Shown: positions 34,336-50,494, counted from the stretch's first letter. The stretch: DNA of 64,000 bases from Norana najaformis (GCA_964023275.1 OZ029915.1:36893073-36957072), one strand, 5' to 3'. The notes: a model not told the origin generated them from the sequence alone. A program made the numbers and translations.

Positions 34336-34841
34336 CAGACCGCTAATATGACACCATTGGCGTGGACGCTAGACACCGGTTAGAGCCAACGCCGTAAACA
34401 GCTACACGAAGCCAGCCACACCGCACTGCCTGCTTTTCAATGACTGCTCATATAGGCCGTTCTGCGCAGGCCTATGCTGACGTCGTTATGGGTCGCTGTT
34501 GTTTTCTAAATAATTTCATAATACGTGGTTAAAATAGCCTTCCAGCAGAAATATGAATACGTCTGCCCTACTACATGGCACGCTTGACAGCCCAGTGGTT
34601 GTGCGTTTGGCGTCTCATAGTGGAATAAGCAACGTTGGTCTATATAGGCTCGCTTTGTTGTAGGTCTGTATGCATAGGATAGTCCTACACCCTCGCAAGG
34701 TCTTGCATTGTATTGCGTCAGCCTTAGCTGGAGATCGAATATATGAAACACAGCCTATAATATAGGTCTATTTTCTAAACGACATCGCATACTGCCGGTA
34801 TTTTAAGCCTCCTCAGCGCCAGATAAGATAATGATGTGCTA

Positions 34842-35035
34842 TCGTAATCGTAATTTTAAACTCGATATTTCTACAGCACCCTAGCAAGCAAGCTAAGTTG
34901 CGGGAACCAGATTAGTCATAGGTGTTCATTCAAAACAAAATCGACAGGCAGATAGGTGAGATTCTGTTCCAGGTCAACATCCAAGGGTCAGCCAGGCAGA
35001 CAGACGGCTACGATGGATAGTTTCGAAGTGGGGCA
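34842..35035 (-). repeat. SINE-like family A, copy on minus strand
   Basis: CGTAATCGTAAT tail, TTTCTACAGCACCC, GCGGGAACCAGATTAG, then CAGGTCAACATCCAAGGGTC and AGACAGACGGCTACG, which correspond to the head of copy 1 reversed. Confidence 0.7.
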
Positions 35036-35159
35036 ACAAGACACATAAGGGTAACAGGAGGAATCAGGATAGGATTTGTGGGAGTGTTTTCAGTTTTGAG
35101 CGAAGGACCTGCTCATGGATTGCAAGGGGTGAAGTGTTGGCGAGTTCGTAAGATGGGTC

Positions 35160-35245
35160 AGATAATCGTCGTAATTCTGGCGGGCAGTTTATTCCAGAAG
35201 GGTGGAGCAGCTATGGCTATGCAGCGATTTCCAAATTTTAAGGAT
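35160..35245 (-). mobile_element. Short LINE C-terminal remnant
   Basis: The minus strand reads KFGNRCIAIAAPPFWNKLPA, the conserved RxF...AP..WN.LP motif at the very C-terminus of CR1/L2-type LINEs. The flanking open frame does not extend the homology. Confidence 0.5.
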
Positions 35246-36084
35246 GAGGTGACAGGAGGGCGGAGAAGCCCGTGATGAAGGCGACGACTACGACGACGAT
35301 GGATGATTTTATTAAGCGGAAAAGTCGCACAATTTAAGAGGACGGATGATGAGGTATGGAGTATACGCCTAGTAGACCTATAGCCTGAATAGAAAGAATG
35401 CAGTTGGATACATCGAAGCCAGTAGTGGTAACAAAATATAAAGTTATAAAAAGTAACGCATGCGTGGAGTTTGAACTTGTCCAGATGGATTAGGCCTAAT
35501 GTTTCAAATTTGTTCTGTTGAGTTTTAAACAAATAATCGATTGTCACTTAGCGTATTGATTTTACTGGCACGACTGATTAGGCTATCATAACAGGGCTAC
35601 ATAGGACTGCGCCTAGGCTAGATATCACATTTATAATAGTCTACTAAAATTAGTTTTCATGTGTACAAAAGTACAAAATATGACTAATACCTCGCCTTGT
35701 ACGCGTACGTGTAGTTTTTGTTTCAGAGTGCCGACACTGCCCTGCCCACACAAAGATAACATTGGTCGCATGCACAAGAGTCAACAAGGATAATTTTGCC
35801 ATACATTGTCATACAATGTCCAGTGACTTTAACCCTGGACTTGTACGCCTTGAGGCTAAAGCCGAGGCCTCTTCCACAAGGCAACTGCAACATCCTCTTA
35901 ACCCGTTTTTAATTAAAAAATTTGCACTGTGAAGTGCACTCTTTCGTGCGTCAACGCGAACCTGTGCCTGCTGATATACGCACACCTACATACCGTAAAT
36001 AAGAGCAGGTGCTGAGAGCGCGTGGCTGGCTGTCAGCTACACTTCATTTGCACATCAAACACGATTTCAGTGAACGACGAGTGT

Positions 36085-36165
36085 GCCATAGTCCAGTAGT
36101 TAACATGCCCAGTCGTGCTGCACTGTCAGTCCAAAGGTCGGGCTACAAACTCTCGTCAATATAAA
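36085..36165 (+). repeat. Possible tRNA-like SINE fragment
   Basis: AGTCCAGTAGTTAACATGCC resembles an A-box region and GGTCGGGCTACAAACTC a B-box. The arms do not pair well. Weak call. Confidence 0.25.
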
Positions 36166-36664
36166 ACCACTAGCGCTCTCTAGCGAATTCAGCTATAAAT
36201 GAATACATCTACCGGCTGAGAAACGAATACGTCGACTAAGCGCTAAAGTGACAAAAAGACAGTCAACCCTATTATTATGGTACACTAGGTATTCGTATTA
36301 CTTACATGAAGATCTATATATTCTATATATTTTATGCGAGGAAGGGCAGACCCTTCAGCTAACCCCTCAACAGCAGTAGGCCTAGCACAACAGTGGATCC
36401 ACAAGAGTAGTGGGGGCCTGAATCTGAAGAGGGGACCCGCACAGACCCTGATAAAGTACGGACTGATACCATCACTAAAAACGCGTGGGGGCCAGAAATT
36501 TGAAGTTAAGTCGCTGCTAAATAGGCATCCATGGGTAGCACTGATGTATTAGCAACTTCATTTTTCTTGGCCTCGATATTTGGGGACGGGTGTCCAGTGT
36601 TCTCCCTCGCTGCCTGATCTTCCCATCTACAGTCAATGTACTCATTTTATAGTGGAGCTCAAAA

Positions 36665-36785
36665 GAGGGCACAAGTGGATAGAAAGCTCAAAATATCTTT
36701 CTGGCAGAGATTTGAACTCCCAACCTCTGGGTTGACAGTCCAGCACGAAGACCACTAGAACATCAAGCAGCTGGTTAAATTCGGT
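36665..36785 (-). repeat. tRNA(Asp)-like SINE head followed by (GACA)n
   Basis: On the minus strand: GATGTTCTAGTGGTCTTCGT (D arm/A-box), a CTGTCAA anticodon loop between CTGGA and CCAG, then GGGAGTTCAAATCTC (B-box/T arm). The acceptor stem is missing and insertions are present, so this is a SINE or tRNA pseudogene. A (CAGA)n tract lies just beyond at 36825-36853. Confidence 0.55.
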
Positions 36786-37302
36786 ATTGAGAGTTACGGG
36801 GAAAGAGACAAACAAAAAAGACAAGACAGACAGGCAGACAGACAGACAGACACAAAAGGACATAAAGAGCAACAGATTCTAGACCATACATTAACAAATT
36901 TGCTAACTTCTCATTTAAAGTCAAATCAAAGTTAAGTAGCTATATCTTGGGTATAATTTTCAACTATGGTTACAGATTACAGTGTAACAGAACAGTGAAT
37001 TACATTTTATGAAATAGGTTAATGCTCGAATTCTGCTGATGCATGAAAAATCACAGTGATTACATCGTGTCAATATTTACAATGTCCAATATATAAAGAT
37101 TTCATTTCCAAAAGGTTTAAATAGATTTCATTTTAAGGAATGCATGGTACAAAACATTCACAAATATTTGGAACCTGCTTGTAAGGCACTATGATTTAAA
37201 TATAGTTAGAATCATTTAAGGCACACATGGTTTAACTGCCCACCTGTACGCTGGTCAGTATACGGCCTACCTGCACCCATACTTCCTCATAGCAACATAT
37301 TA

Positions 37303-38487
37303 TTACACAAGTGACGTGTTGTTTGTCTCACAACCAATCCACTGCAAACCACTGACCTCACTGTTTACCCTAGCAACATTCCAAATCTTAATTAAATCCT
37401 GAGGACTCTGATCATGTCCCGTAAATCTTGTTCTATACCAACATGGATTTCTGCTTTTCTTCCTGTAATTGAACCTTGCATCATGAATCAGTTCAACATC
37501 AAGATCTTTTGCCAGGATTCCAGTAAGATACACATCCTCCAGCCAGAAAATGCTACGGTCCTTGATCAATGGACACAGATTCTGGACAACATCCTGGCTG
37601 ACCAGGTATGCTGTTCCAGACGCATATGGTGGGTAAGAATCATGGTGGTAAACCGACTCTGGAGTGAACCACTTGGACAGTCGGTTCCTCACAGGCTGAG
37701 CTGCTTGGATTATCGACCCAAGAATGAAGCCACTTCTTTCAACATATGTTGTTTCACCAAGAAGATGAACAAGATCTGGAACGTTAACAAAGACGTCATC
37801 ATCTGCCTTCATAAGGAACTTAACAGCTCTACAGTTTTCTCTAGTCCAAAGAAGCATTCCCATTGACTTCAAAGAGAGGTTCTTATAATGGTCTGTGTGG
37901 TTCAGCTGTACCATATCTCCATAACTGACATGTTCTTTTAACAAATAGTCTTGAAGATGCTGATTTTCTGGCCTTGGAAGGGCAACAATGAAAACAATAG
38001 CAACCTTGAAGTGTCCAAGAAAAGTCCTATTGCCCCACGTCGAACGAATTGCATCCCGACGGTCGAAGTTGTCCAGGGACGAACAGACTGCAATCAGAAG
38101 TTTCGTACCGGAAGTGCAATGGTCTTTAGCCGGTGTCAACATGTAATGTAACAAAGTAAGACGTTTCTGTTCCTCTTTCTTGGGGTTATTTACTCTGGCT
38201 GACGAATAACTTGGCCTCTTCGGCAAGAAATCTTTCGCATTATGCAGATGTTCGCGCCAGCCTACCGCGCTGCTGTAAGCACGTGCATTTTCATCACTGG
38301 TTGACTGACCTACCGTCGATGATGTCTTGCCTTTCACTGAACCGTGTCGGCTGCCGTGGTGATTCTGGTTGATATACACGCTCGAGTGGTTACGGTAAAC
38401 GAGGGACACGGTGAAAAAGCAGAGCAAGACGTTCAAGCTTACGAAAATGGTCAGAGTCACTGCCTTCCACCTCTTCATTATGTGCAA
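37303..38487 (-). CDS. Beta-1,3-galactosyltransferase-like enzyme (GT31)
   Basis: 394 residues in one exon. A short cytoplasmic N-terminus and a signal anchor at ~9-31 (AVTLTIFVSLNVLLCFFTVS) are followed by a low-complexity stem to ~125, a Golgi type II layout. GT31 motifs in order: RRDAIRSTWG (143-152), the metal-binding DDD in KADDDVFVNVP (229-231), YPPYASGTAYLVS (285-297) and the catalytic-site EDVYLTG (317-323). Conserved Cys residues and N-glycosylation sites (NRT, NHT, NLS, NNT) are present. The family adds Gal or GlcNAc in beta-1,3 linkage to GlcNAc, Gal or GalNAc acceptors; the exact donor and acceptor cannot be read from sequence. Length and intronless structure match vertebrate B3GALT1/2/5-type genes. 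Met4 is an alternative start. Confidence 0.9.
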   Translation of the reverse strand: MHIMKRWKAVTLTIFVSLNVLLCFFTVSLVYRNHSSVYINQNHHGSRHGSVKGKTSSTVGQSTSDENARAYSSAVGWREHLHNAKDFLPKRPSYSSARVNNPKKEEQKRLTLLHYMLTPAKDHCTSGTKLLIAVCSSLDNFDRRDAIRSTWGNRTFLGHFKVAIVFIVALPRPENQHLQDYLLKEHVSYGDMVQLNHTDHYKNLSLKSMGMLLWTRENCRAVKFLMKADDDVFVNVPDLVHLLGETTYVERSGFILGSIIQAAQPVRNRLSKWFTPESVYHHDSYPPYASGTAYLVSQDVVQNLCPLIKDRSIFWLEDVYLTGILAKDLDVELIHDARFNYRKKSRNPCWYRTRFTGHDQSPQDLIKIWNVARVNSEVSGLQWIGCETNNTSLV

Positions 38488-38539
38488 TCAGCGTTAAGCT
38501 TTGGTCGACATGTGCAGTGGTTTGAATCCACTGCAACCT

Positions 38540-39395
38540 GAATATCTTCTTCAGTTATGAAAGCTGTTCACCGGACTTAAACTTTGTCGATTGTCACATT
38601 ACGAATAATTTATGAGTTGTCAACTGAAGCCTTAGAGTTCAAGTTCAAGTATGAACCCAAACTGAAAACACAAGCAATCTACCCAGTCATATAATACCGC
38701 TTTCGTTATTTGGGTGTAACTATATTTCTTTATCTAGCCTGGGTATATCTTCAGCGTTGTACTACAGAGATGTGTAGTCATTGTTTTCGCATCAAGGTTT
38801 ATGGCACGAACACGTCGACTGGTACAACCTTGCAAAGCAATTCGCAATTTTCAAGTTTGTGTGCGAACCAGTTTTGCGCCAATATATAGCGGCAGAAATG
38901 AGTTTCGTTCCCAAGCACCTGAATCTTTATCTACTTCGGCCCCCAATACGACTAGTACAGCCTGACTGTACATTTTCTGTGCAGATTGTACCCAATGCAG
39001 CGCTTACACGGAACCGCGGTGTACTACTTCAGGTTCAGCATCTACCTGCACCGAGTTCCAGTGGGCGGATGATACTTGTGCTTCACATCTACGCATGTAA
39101 CTCTCGCTCCCCGATGCTAGTTCATCGGTACAAGCATAGAAAAGTATACGTAAGGTGGGGTGCTACGGCGTACAACTTGAGCAGCGCTAGGGATTCGCTT
39201 GTACGGCAGTTGGCGCCAGCCACAGGCCTCTGCTGCAGCAGCCAGACATGCGGCCTGATAAGTTAGTCGAAGATGTAACCCAATTCTGCTGCTGCGGAGG
39301 CTGCACGGCGTAGACCTTTGGCTCGGCAAGAGCATACGACAGCGCACGACTAAGAGCTGTACATAACGTACTGCGCGTCATCAATTAAGGAATAC
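38540..39395. other. No gene recognised upstream of the GT31 gene
   Basis: The open frame at 38781-39266 (161 codons, plus) is overlapped by antisense frames and matches no family I know. It may be chance. The promoter or 5' UTR of the glycosyltransferase may lie here, but no core element stands out. Confidence 0.4.
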
Positions 39396-39399
39396 AGCC

Positions 39400-39514
<115 letters not shown>

Positions 39515-39519
39515 TGATT

Positions 39520-41210
39520 GTGCCTGACACTGCCTGTCTGTCATCGTTAAAACATACACAGACAACCAGACTGAACGCACAAACGCAACACGGACAACAA
39601 GTTGTGTGCCTTGTATATCCCTGTAGTAGGGTTGCAATGAACACTCCGTTACACCCACAAATCTGCGCGGAATTCGATTCGAATCGTAGGATTGGCTTGA
39701 GCTGTTGAGTTAGTTCGAAGTGGTGAGTGTGTGGAGCTTCGGCTTTGAACTCCCGTAGCTATCCTTGCTAGTCAGCCGTTTGGATTCACGCCTATATACC
39801 AAAACATGTAACCTTTCCTCTGAATTAGACATCTATGGTTCTTCTTTCTTCTTCTGGTTCTCTGCCCTCAGGCAGGTTCAAACGTCCGATGACGCCACCT
39901 ACGGTTGTGATGGCGAAATTCACTCTCCGTCAACTTTCAATTATGAAGCCTGGTCAGTCGACGTAATCGTAGACGTTTCGTTTTGCGGTTAATTTGGAAT
40001 AAAAGCGACTGTTACGATTGACGACCTTCCGAAGTTGTCGGTCGATCGGGCTTCGAACTGTTGATTCGCCCGATTTGTAGCGTAGCGTAGAGTCGAGAAG
40101 ACACACAGTCTTTGTTTTTCGTTTATATAATTAAACGAACAGTTCAATGACACCAGTAGACCTACTTGAGTCGTCAACATACAGAGTCGAAATGCATGAA
40201 TCTATCAACTCAAACTATCAGCTGAGTACACGACAGACTACCGCTACAAAATTATTTTGCGCTCTTTTAACAATGCATCTGCCCTCGCTCTGTATACTCT
40301 TTCCCGCCTGTCCCGGCGCAGAAAGAAGTAGGCTCTAAATCCTGCCAACTGAATCGATAGATCTGTTGATAGGAAGCCATTTCAGGATCAAGTCAACACG
40401 GCTTGGGTTCAAGGGATTATCATTTTTATTTACTTACTTACTTACTTACGCCTTTTTTGATGCAAGTCAATAAATTTTAGCACGAGGAGCGCAAAACTGC
40501 CTCGCAGGAAAATGTCAGTGACTTTTTGACACTTTATCAGTTTCAACCTGTAGGGCCTACATGATAGGCTATAGTTTGGCTTTAGCATAATTAAATAATC
40601 GTATGGAAAATATAATAATAAGTTAATTACTACATGATGATCTTCCTATAGCAGTTTTATTCTGTAAGAAAATACCTCTGACGTACCGTAAATAAAACCT
40701 GCTGCGTGCAAATAGATCATACAAGGTCTCTCCTACTGGGGCGGACTTCAAATTCATACATGATAAGCGACCACTCTTTAAGATTGTAGTTACTGAAGCA
40801 CTAACCATTTCACTTCTGTGTTGCACTGCGACATGGCGAGTGATTTAGGCCTGTGATTTAAAATACTACTTTGTACAGTGAGGAAATCGCTTTCGTAGTG
40901 ACCTAAAAGCATAGTAGGCTTAATAAATGAACTGTAACACAAAAAACTATGCAATGATGTCCTTTTGTTTGTGGGTTTTCTGTGGAATAGGCGCACAAAA
41001 ACTATCCTTTTGTGGGCATTGACTGGACTACATTAAATAAATACATGAAATGTTGAACAAGGGTAGGCCTATTCCACTAAAGGCAGTAGCCTACTCTGCT
41101 TTGGTGAATTCGACAATCAGAACTACAATTATCTGACCCATCATGTAAACTCACCACTTCGCCCCTTGTAATTTCTGCGCATATCTTTCACTCAAATTAA
41201 AAACATTCCT
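39520..41210. other. No gene recognised
   Basis: Only short frames (up to about 75 codons). A (TTAC)n tract lies at 40430-40450. Nothing else supportable. Confidence 0.5.
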
Positions 41211-41214
41211 TTTC

Positions 41215-41402
41215 CACAAATCCTGTCCTAATTCTTCCTCTTCCCCTTATCTAGCCTGCCTGTCTGCCTCTTGGATCTTGACCTGGAACCGCACCTCCTT
41301 GCCTATCGATTTGTTTTGACTGAGCGCCTGTGAATAAGCTGGTTCCCGCGACTTAGCTTCGTTGGGCGCGGTTGAAACCTCGAGCTTACGATTACGATTA
41401 GG
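41215..41402 (+). repeat. SINE-like family A, copy just upstream of EBPL
   Basis: TCTTGGATCTTGACCTGGAA, GACTGAGCGCCTGTGAATAA, GCTGGTTCCCGCGACTTAGC, GGGCGCGGTTGAAA and an (ATTACG)n tail ending near 41400. One of the better preserved copies. Confidence 0.75.
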
Positions 41403-41801
41403 TGAATATTTCACTTCTTACGATCGGCAATTACGGCTGATGTGAATTCAAACTATACGCCTGTGCAACGCTGCAGGGGTTGGTTATTGTGTCAGTAATT
41501 ACGACTGGTCATTTTCCCGTATGCATACGAAGGTCCACCTCAGGTGGCGAGACCGTGTATGATATATTTGTACGCAACCCCGCTGTGTTTCACCTACTCG
41601 GAACAGGCCCCGATATTGTTGTGGAGGCATAGGAAAAAGGTAGCACGTGACAATTAAGGCCAATAGTAGTGCAGAGTGATCCAGGTGTAGGGATTTTTGG
41701 TGCCTGTTTCGATTTTACCCGTTTGGGTTAAAGGTCGAACAGTCAATGGTCTTTCAGCCGAACCCAGAGGCTGCTTCATTCCGATTTTAACACATAACCT
41801 A

Positions 41802-45133
<3,332 letters not shown>

Positions 45134-45469
45134 CCAAAACCCTTCTCCATTATGTCTGTGTCCTGTGGAAAACACTTAACATGAAAATGTTTAACATGAA
45201 ATATTGTTAACACGAAAAATGTGTTTGGTCCATTCCGGCATCAGTGGCTTCAAGTGTAAATTTGTTTCTGTATGATGAAACTAATAGCACAGAATTATCG
45301 CTTAACGTGAAAAAAATTTGTCATGCCCATGGAAGAAAATGTAATACAAAACCTTGGGTAACACAAACTGTTGACTTAATTTTAACATATGTTTCTGCCT
45401 GTCACATATAAATGGTTGTATTTTGTTTGTCTTTTGTGCATATGCTTGGTGTGCACAATAATGTCTTTT

Positions 45470-45475
45470 AATAAA
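45470..45475 (+). terminator. Candidate EBPL poly(A) signal AATAAA
   Basis: The first canonical AATAAA downstream of the EBPL stop codon, 337 bases after it, implies a 3' UTR of about 350 bases. Confidence 0.5.
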
Positions 45476-45767
45476 TATACTGGACTGGTGCAGCTTCAGC
45501 TGTTGGCCTAGAGCTGATAGTGAATTTGATGCAACTTCCGGTTGGGGCTGAAAAGATTTGTTTACATACAAATCAGAGCAAAATTCATCAACATCACAGT
45601 AGCTTTGCTAAAAATCCGGTCTGGCTGCAAAATGTAATGATGTTGATAGTTTTTTATATCACTTAACTCTAAGTCGCTCTGTGGGTTTTTAACAATATGT
45701 TGGTTATTGTTTGGTTAGTAATAGCAGCAGTGGAATAGTTGCCGGCTTTGCCTCATTACAGTGGGAT

Positions 45768-45848
45768 AGATGTAGCATTTGCTGGGTCTGGGATTGGAGA
45801 ACTTTGAGTAGTTGCTTGAAGGGGTGTCATATAAATGAATTAATATGT
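45768..45848 (+). repeat. SINE-like family C, copy 3 (decayed)
   Basis: GGGATTGGAGAACTTTGAGT and GCTTGAAGGGGTGTCATATAAATGAAT match the family's GGTTGGGAGGGCCTCTGAG...CTTGAAGGGGCGCTATATA with CpG-to-TpG-type changes. Confidence 0.5.
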
Positions 45849-45861
45849 TGAATAAATCACC

Positions 45862-45972
45862 TTATCTTGTGGACTGACCTTATGGATATTGACCTGATTG
45901 CGGCTTGGCTTTGATGCACCATCAGTTGATACCTTTTGCTTTAGACACCGGTGCATTAGAAGTTACTTCTTG
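45862..45972 (+). repeat. Interspersed repeat family B, copy 3
   Basis: CTTGTGGACTGACCTTATGG, ATTGACCTGATTGCGGCTTG and CACCGGTGCATTAGAAGTTA, adjacent to the family C copy. Confidence 0.7.
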
Positions 45973-45979
45973 TAATTAT

Positions 45980-47540
45980 TTTTATTAGCCAAGGTGTCCT
46001 TGACTTTTAACAGTGGTGTGACTCGTGCTTATTTCAATAACACTGACTACCGCACTTCTGTAGTCTGCTGTCTGCTCTACCTGAGCAATAATCCGAACTC
46101 TCAGTGGCCAATAGCTATATAGTAACTATGAATAGAAATTTAAATCAGTGGGTGTGGTCTGTAGATAGTGGTTGAGACATTCTACGCTTTAAGTGCTGTG
46201 ACATTTTGACCCACATCATTTATAACCTCCCGACTCTCCACTTCAGTGGGAAAATACGTTTAATGTAGAAGTGAATATGACATGTAGAGTTATACGTTAT
46301 ATGTGCTATCCTACTTGGACTGTGGTAGATATGTGCTGCATGTTGTGGCCGATATCAATGAAGTGTGGGCTCCAAGATAATCTTTATCCTTGTCATGACT
46401 TACCTGTCGAAGCAGGGCAACGTTATCAGCTTGGGTTTTGAATATTTATTAACTTTCATTAATAAAGTAGTATCTTTTTTACAATTTTTTTCTTTTATTA
46501 TCTTTTAAATTAATTACCATGCATGGAAGAATTACATGAATATGTGCAGTCTTGTGTAGCTTGTTTGAATGCGTGTACTCCAATGTGAGTGTTATACCCA
46601 ACAATCATTGTATGTAGGCTTCACTACAGTACCTGCTTAACATTTATAAAACTGGAATTGGAAAGAAATGGTTAAGACGAAATACGGTTAACATGATTTG
46701 CTCACTCTAGTGTTCTGCATTTCGTGTTCAACGATTTGCACTGTAACTTACACCTAATTAATCGCTTGGTGGGAATTTAGAGTTTAGATAAAGCTTCTGA
46801 TTTTTTGCTGTGTTATTGTGTTAGATAAGATTGAATTTGTGTATTATGATATCATGAGATTGTAACATTGCATAAAACTGAAGAAATTTCTGTGAAAAAA
46901 TGTATTTCGGTTAGTATCCCCAGGATTGTATGATAGGGTGAATGATAATTTAAATTGTTAATCTAAATATTTAAAAAATTAATTCCATTAATAAGTTTAA
47001 AATTTCTGAGTTTATGTATCAATGTCTGATGACTACTTTAACATTATCAATCATCACTCATATTTTACCAGGACACAGGGTAATTATTGTGGCAGTTTTG
47101 CAACTCTCGATATAATGATAATTGATTTGTTTACATTTTCATTGCGATCTTTACGTTATCGGAGTTAATAGGCGACTCTATTTAATCAGGACCCTGGCCT
47201 CTTCTGGGTTTGCCTTTTGTATCCGGGCAAACGGTACGTTTTATCTGTAACCTGATATGTTGAATTTAGGATCAATAAAAGTCATTCAATCAATCAATCG
47301 TAGTCTGAAATCAACCTTCCGTCAAAGGCCTGTTGCCCCATGATGGGGTGGGGGCCGTCTATTAAGAACGCCCGCATGGGAGAGGCCATCCAAATGCGGG
47401 GAATGGGAGGGGGATGCGCCCAATGCGTACATCTGCATCTAAGTTTGGTATAATATTATATTTATTTCAGTGCTGCCTGGGCCTTGAACACCGTAGGGCG
47501 TTGGGTCTAATTACATTCCCTTTGCTAGACGCCCACGTGT
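45980..47540. other. No gene recognised
   Basis: AT-rich, CpG-poor DNA downstream of EBPL. A GGTTAAGACGAAATACGGTT-type stretch near 46670 recalls text at 45180-45310. A GC-rich patch with CCCCATGATGGGGTGGGGGCC lies at 47337-47357. No coding evidence. Confidence 0.5.
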
Positions 47541-47549
47541 CAAGTACCA

Positions 47550-47618
47550 AAGTACCCAACCCTGTACACACAGTTAGCCCTGCGTGGTAGCTAACTGTGT
47601 GTACAGGGTTGGGTACTT
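47550..47618. repeat. Perfect 29-bp inverted repeat with 11-nt loop
   Basis: 47550-47578 (AAGTACCCAACCCTGTACAC...) is exactly reverse-complementary to 47590-47618, with CCTGCGTGGTA between. The stem has no mismatch, unlike most pre-miRNAs. A fold-back element or recent inverted duplication is more likely. Confidence 0.9.
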
Positions 47619-47636
47619 GTTATTAAGCTACAGAGT

Positions 47637-47730
47637 AGCTCCACTGATGATGAAGTCATTAAGATACACTCCATTGATCATGATGAAGTCATCAAGTTAC
47701 ACTCCACTAATCATGATGAAGTCGTTAAGC
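47637..47730. repeat. Tandem repeat, ~33-36-bp unit, three copies
   Basis: The unit CTCCACTGATGATGAAGTCATTAAGATACA recurs as CTCCATTGATCATGATGAAGTCATCAAGTTACA and CTCCACTAATCATGATGAAGTCGTTAAG. Confidence 0.85.
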
Positions 47731-47739
47731 AGTACAAAG

Positions 47740-50490
47740 ACTACCTTGATCATCTTACAGTTTTATTTCAATTACCAATAATAGAAAATAGTATACTACG
47801 AATATTATGTCTAACATTTCACAAAGTATTTTTAAAATGTAACAAGCAAATGTTATCATGGCGTGTTAAGAAGTAAATACTAGAATAAGATCACTTGTTG
47901 ACACTGACAAAATGCATCAATAAACAAACCTAACAGTAGAAGCGCCAGGTGAAGATAAAGAAAATGGCTGTTTATAAGAACTTGTTTACCTTTTCAGAAT
48001 GACAAACACAATCAAAATTTGTCTAATTTTAATGTCTGCAACATGTTTAAATTAATAATAAGACGTTACTTTAGAATTCTACACAAAAACATTAGTGAAG
48101 CTCATTGCTGTCTACAACATTTTACTAGAAACATTTAACTTCAGGGTAAGTCTTTATACATTCACCATAATATCAAAATATCTAATTAGTCTAAGAATAC
48201 AAAAGAATAAGTTTATCAGCAAAACCTCGAAGGCAAGTCCAGTATACTGGCAAAAAATTGGTTGCAGTTACTTTTGAGGATGTGACTAGTTGTCCATCCA
48301 CACTCCGGCTGGTTATAGCAAAAAATTAAGAACCTTAAAAAATTAAAATCATCAGCTTCTTTGTCAGCAAATTCTTCTGATAATGTTATGCATTCTTCTG
48401 ATGATTTGCTAATTTTGTAATAAATACTATTATGGGTTTATCAATTAAGCCAACAGTTGTTTAACATTGCAAATGTTTCAAAAATAAGTCTATTCAGAAG
48501 AGCCTCGTTTTAGTTTTGAAAGAGGCATGTTTAATTCCCAGGAACAAAAAAATATGCTAGGAGCTGGTAACAGGTATCTGAAAAATGCAAAAATATATAG
48601 TTGCCACTAAAATGATTCAAGCAAAACATTCTCAAAAATCATTTCAATTTACTAGATGTACCGACTGTCAACAAGCAGTGGAAGTTTATAACACATGAAA
48701 ATGATGCTCCATATAAAATATAAAGATATAAAACTCTGAAAATGACTTGTTAATTTTTAAATAAGTCTGAGTAGAGCACAAGTGTAGTTAATGTCACAAT
48801 CATATGCTTGTGAGCGTGCATGCGTGTGTATGTGTGTAGATATATTAATTTTAATATCATCCACAGTAAGAAAAACTGGGATGTGGCCCATCTACCAGGT
48901 TCAAACAAGTTCCCAGCATGACTGTTGACTCAACTCCATCACCCTTGACCCCTGGAACTTCCATGGTCTAACCTAATTTCTGCATATCACCAACAACCTC
49001 AAAATTCTTTTAATCTGCCACCCAATGTCCTTATCTACAGTACATAAAAAAGCACACTAAGTATTCTTCCACACTTGGCACACTGTAATCTCTAAAAGTC
49101 AATATTTACAACACTATCTAAACAAATGCTGACACCAATGTGTTCCATTTCTTGTCAGAGCAACATTACCAACAGTAACAATAAGTAAATTATGAGTGAA
49201 AATCACTTATATAATGGTTCAGATGTCTGTATTTTTGTCACTGTTACTACCGTATTTTCACGTATGTATCCTGCGTGTTATATGAAGTATTACAAACCCT
49301 ACACCCCTCTGTCTGATAACTCAATGTGCTGGTTATGCTAGTCTATCTTACACAGATGGTCACCATGGTTCCTGTACTTTCTGGACCGTAATGCAATGAC
49401 GGTACCACAAGTTGAGGAACACCTATAAACAAATTCGTGACAGACGGCAGAGTTAAAAAATCACTACTAAAGATTACATTTTTTCTGACTTAATTACCAT
49501 TTAAACTTTCTGAGTTAAAGAAATGTTAATTTTGTTGTGTATTGCATTGGTATTAGATTGGATTTCATAGTCCTACTCTATGTTAATCTAAATATCTGTA
49601 TCTAAATATAGCAACTAAATACACTGTTTAAGTTATACCTGTAGAATCCACTTGCCAAATATTATTAGGTAAAATAAGTCATTAGTGCATCTGCTGTGAA
49701 AACTTTTCTACTTTTAGTCCAAGTATATAATTACTAATACACAAGCAGATGTAGGTGAGTGTTCAGGGACTAATGCAGCCTTTGCCTGGCACCATAACAA
49801 TCAGATAAGCAAAAGACAACTGATATAGCATATAAAACATTGCTGTTACCGAGACAATGGTTGCAAAATCCACATTTCCATTCAGTTTAATGAGATTGTA
49901 AAACATAAACTGTGCCACAACAATTAGGTACACAATACAAGAAAAAAAATGTCTGTTATTGTATCCGATACAATCTCATTTACAAAGATGTTATTTTTAC
50001 ACCTAATGCGGGTAGAGAATAGACAAACAAAACAATGGTGTTATCAAAAGCATGACTGAAAAATCCACCTTTCCATTCATCAAAATTCTAGATCAGATTG
50101 TGAGACATATGTATTACGGATATGTTCAGGTTCACTGGATCACCATGGAGTTAATCATGCAACAAGGACAATGTGTTATGTTCCAATTTATCGAGTTGCC
50201 TTAGTTGTCACAGGCAGCAGGTATCACATGCCCCAAGTGAATAAATACATCAAGACACTAATGCAAGTTTCCAAGTTGCACAGTACAAGTAAGCAGGTCA
50301 ATTATAATTATCAATATGCATCAGGAAATCTGTACAGAAATTGCTTTTGTCTTCATCATAAGCATGATCACAGTAGCAACAGCAATGATATATGATATGA
50401 AAATACACCACAGACCCATTTTAGCACACTTCAGTATAATGCAAATTTGGTTAAAATGTGGTCTTGGTCATGGCTCCCAAATTTTTCTAT
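47740..50490. other. No gene recognised
   Basis: 2.7 kb of AT-rich, CpG-poor DNA between the convergent EBPL and NHL genes. Frames do not exceed about 74 codons. A GTGTGTATGTGTG patch is near 48815. Part may be NHL-gene 3' UTR, but no clear signal was found. Confidence 0.5.
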
Positions 50491-50494
50491 GAGA

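Noticed and set aside
47550..47618. Pre-miRNA
   Set aside because: The stem is perfectly paired with a short loop, and flanks do not extend the stem. Without small-RNA evidence a fold-back duplication is simpler.
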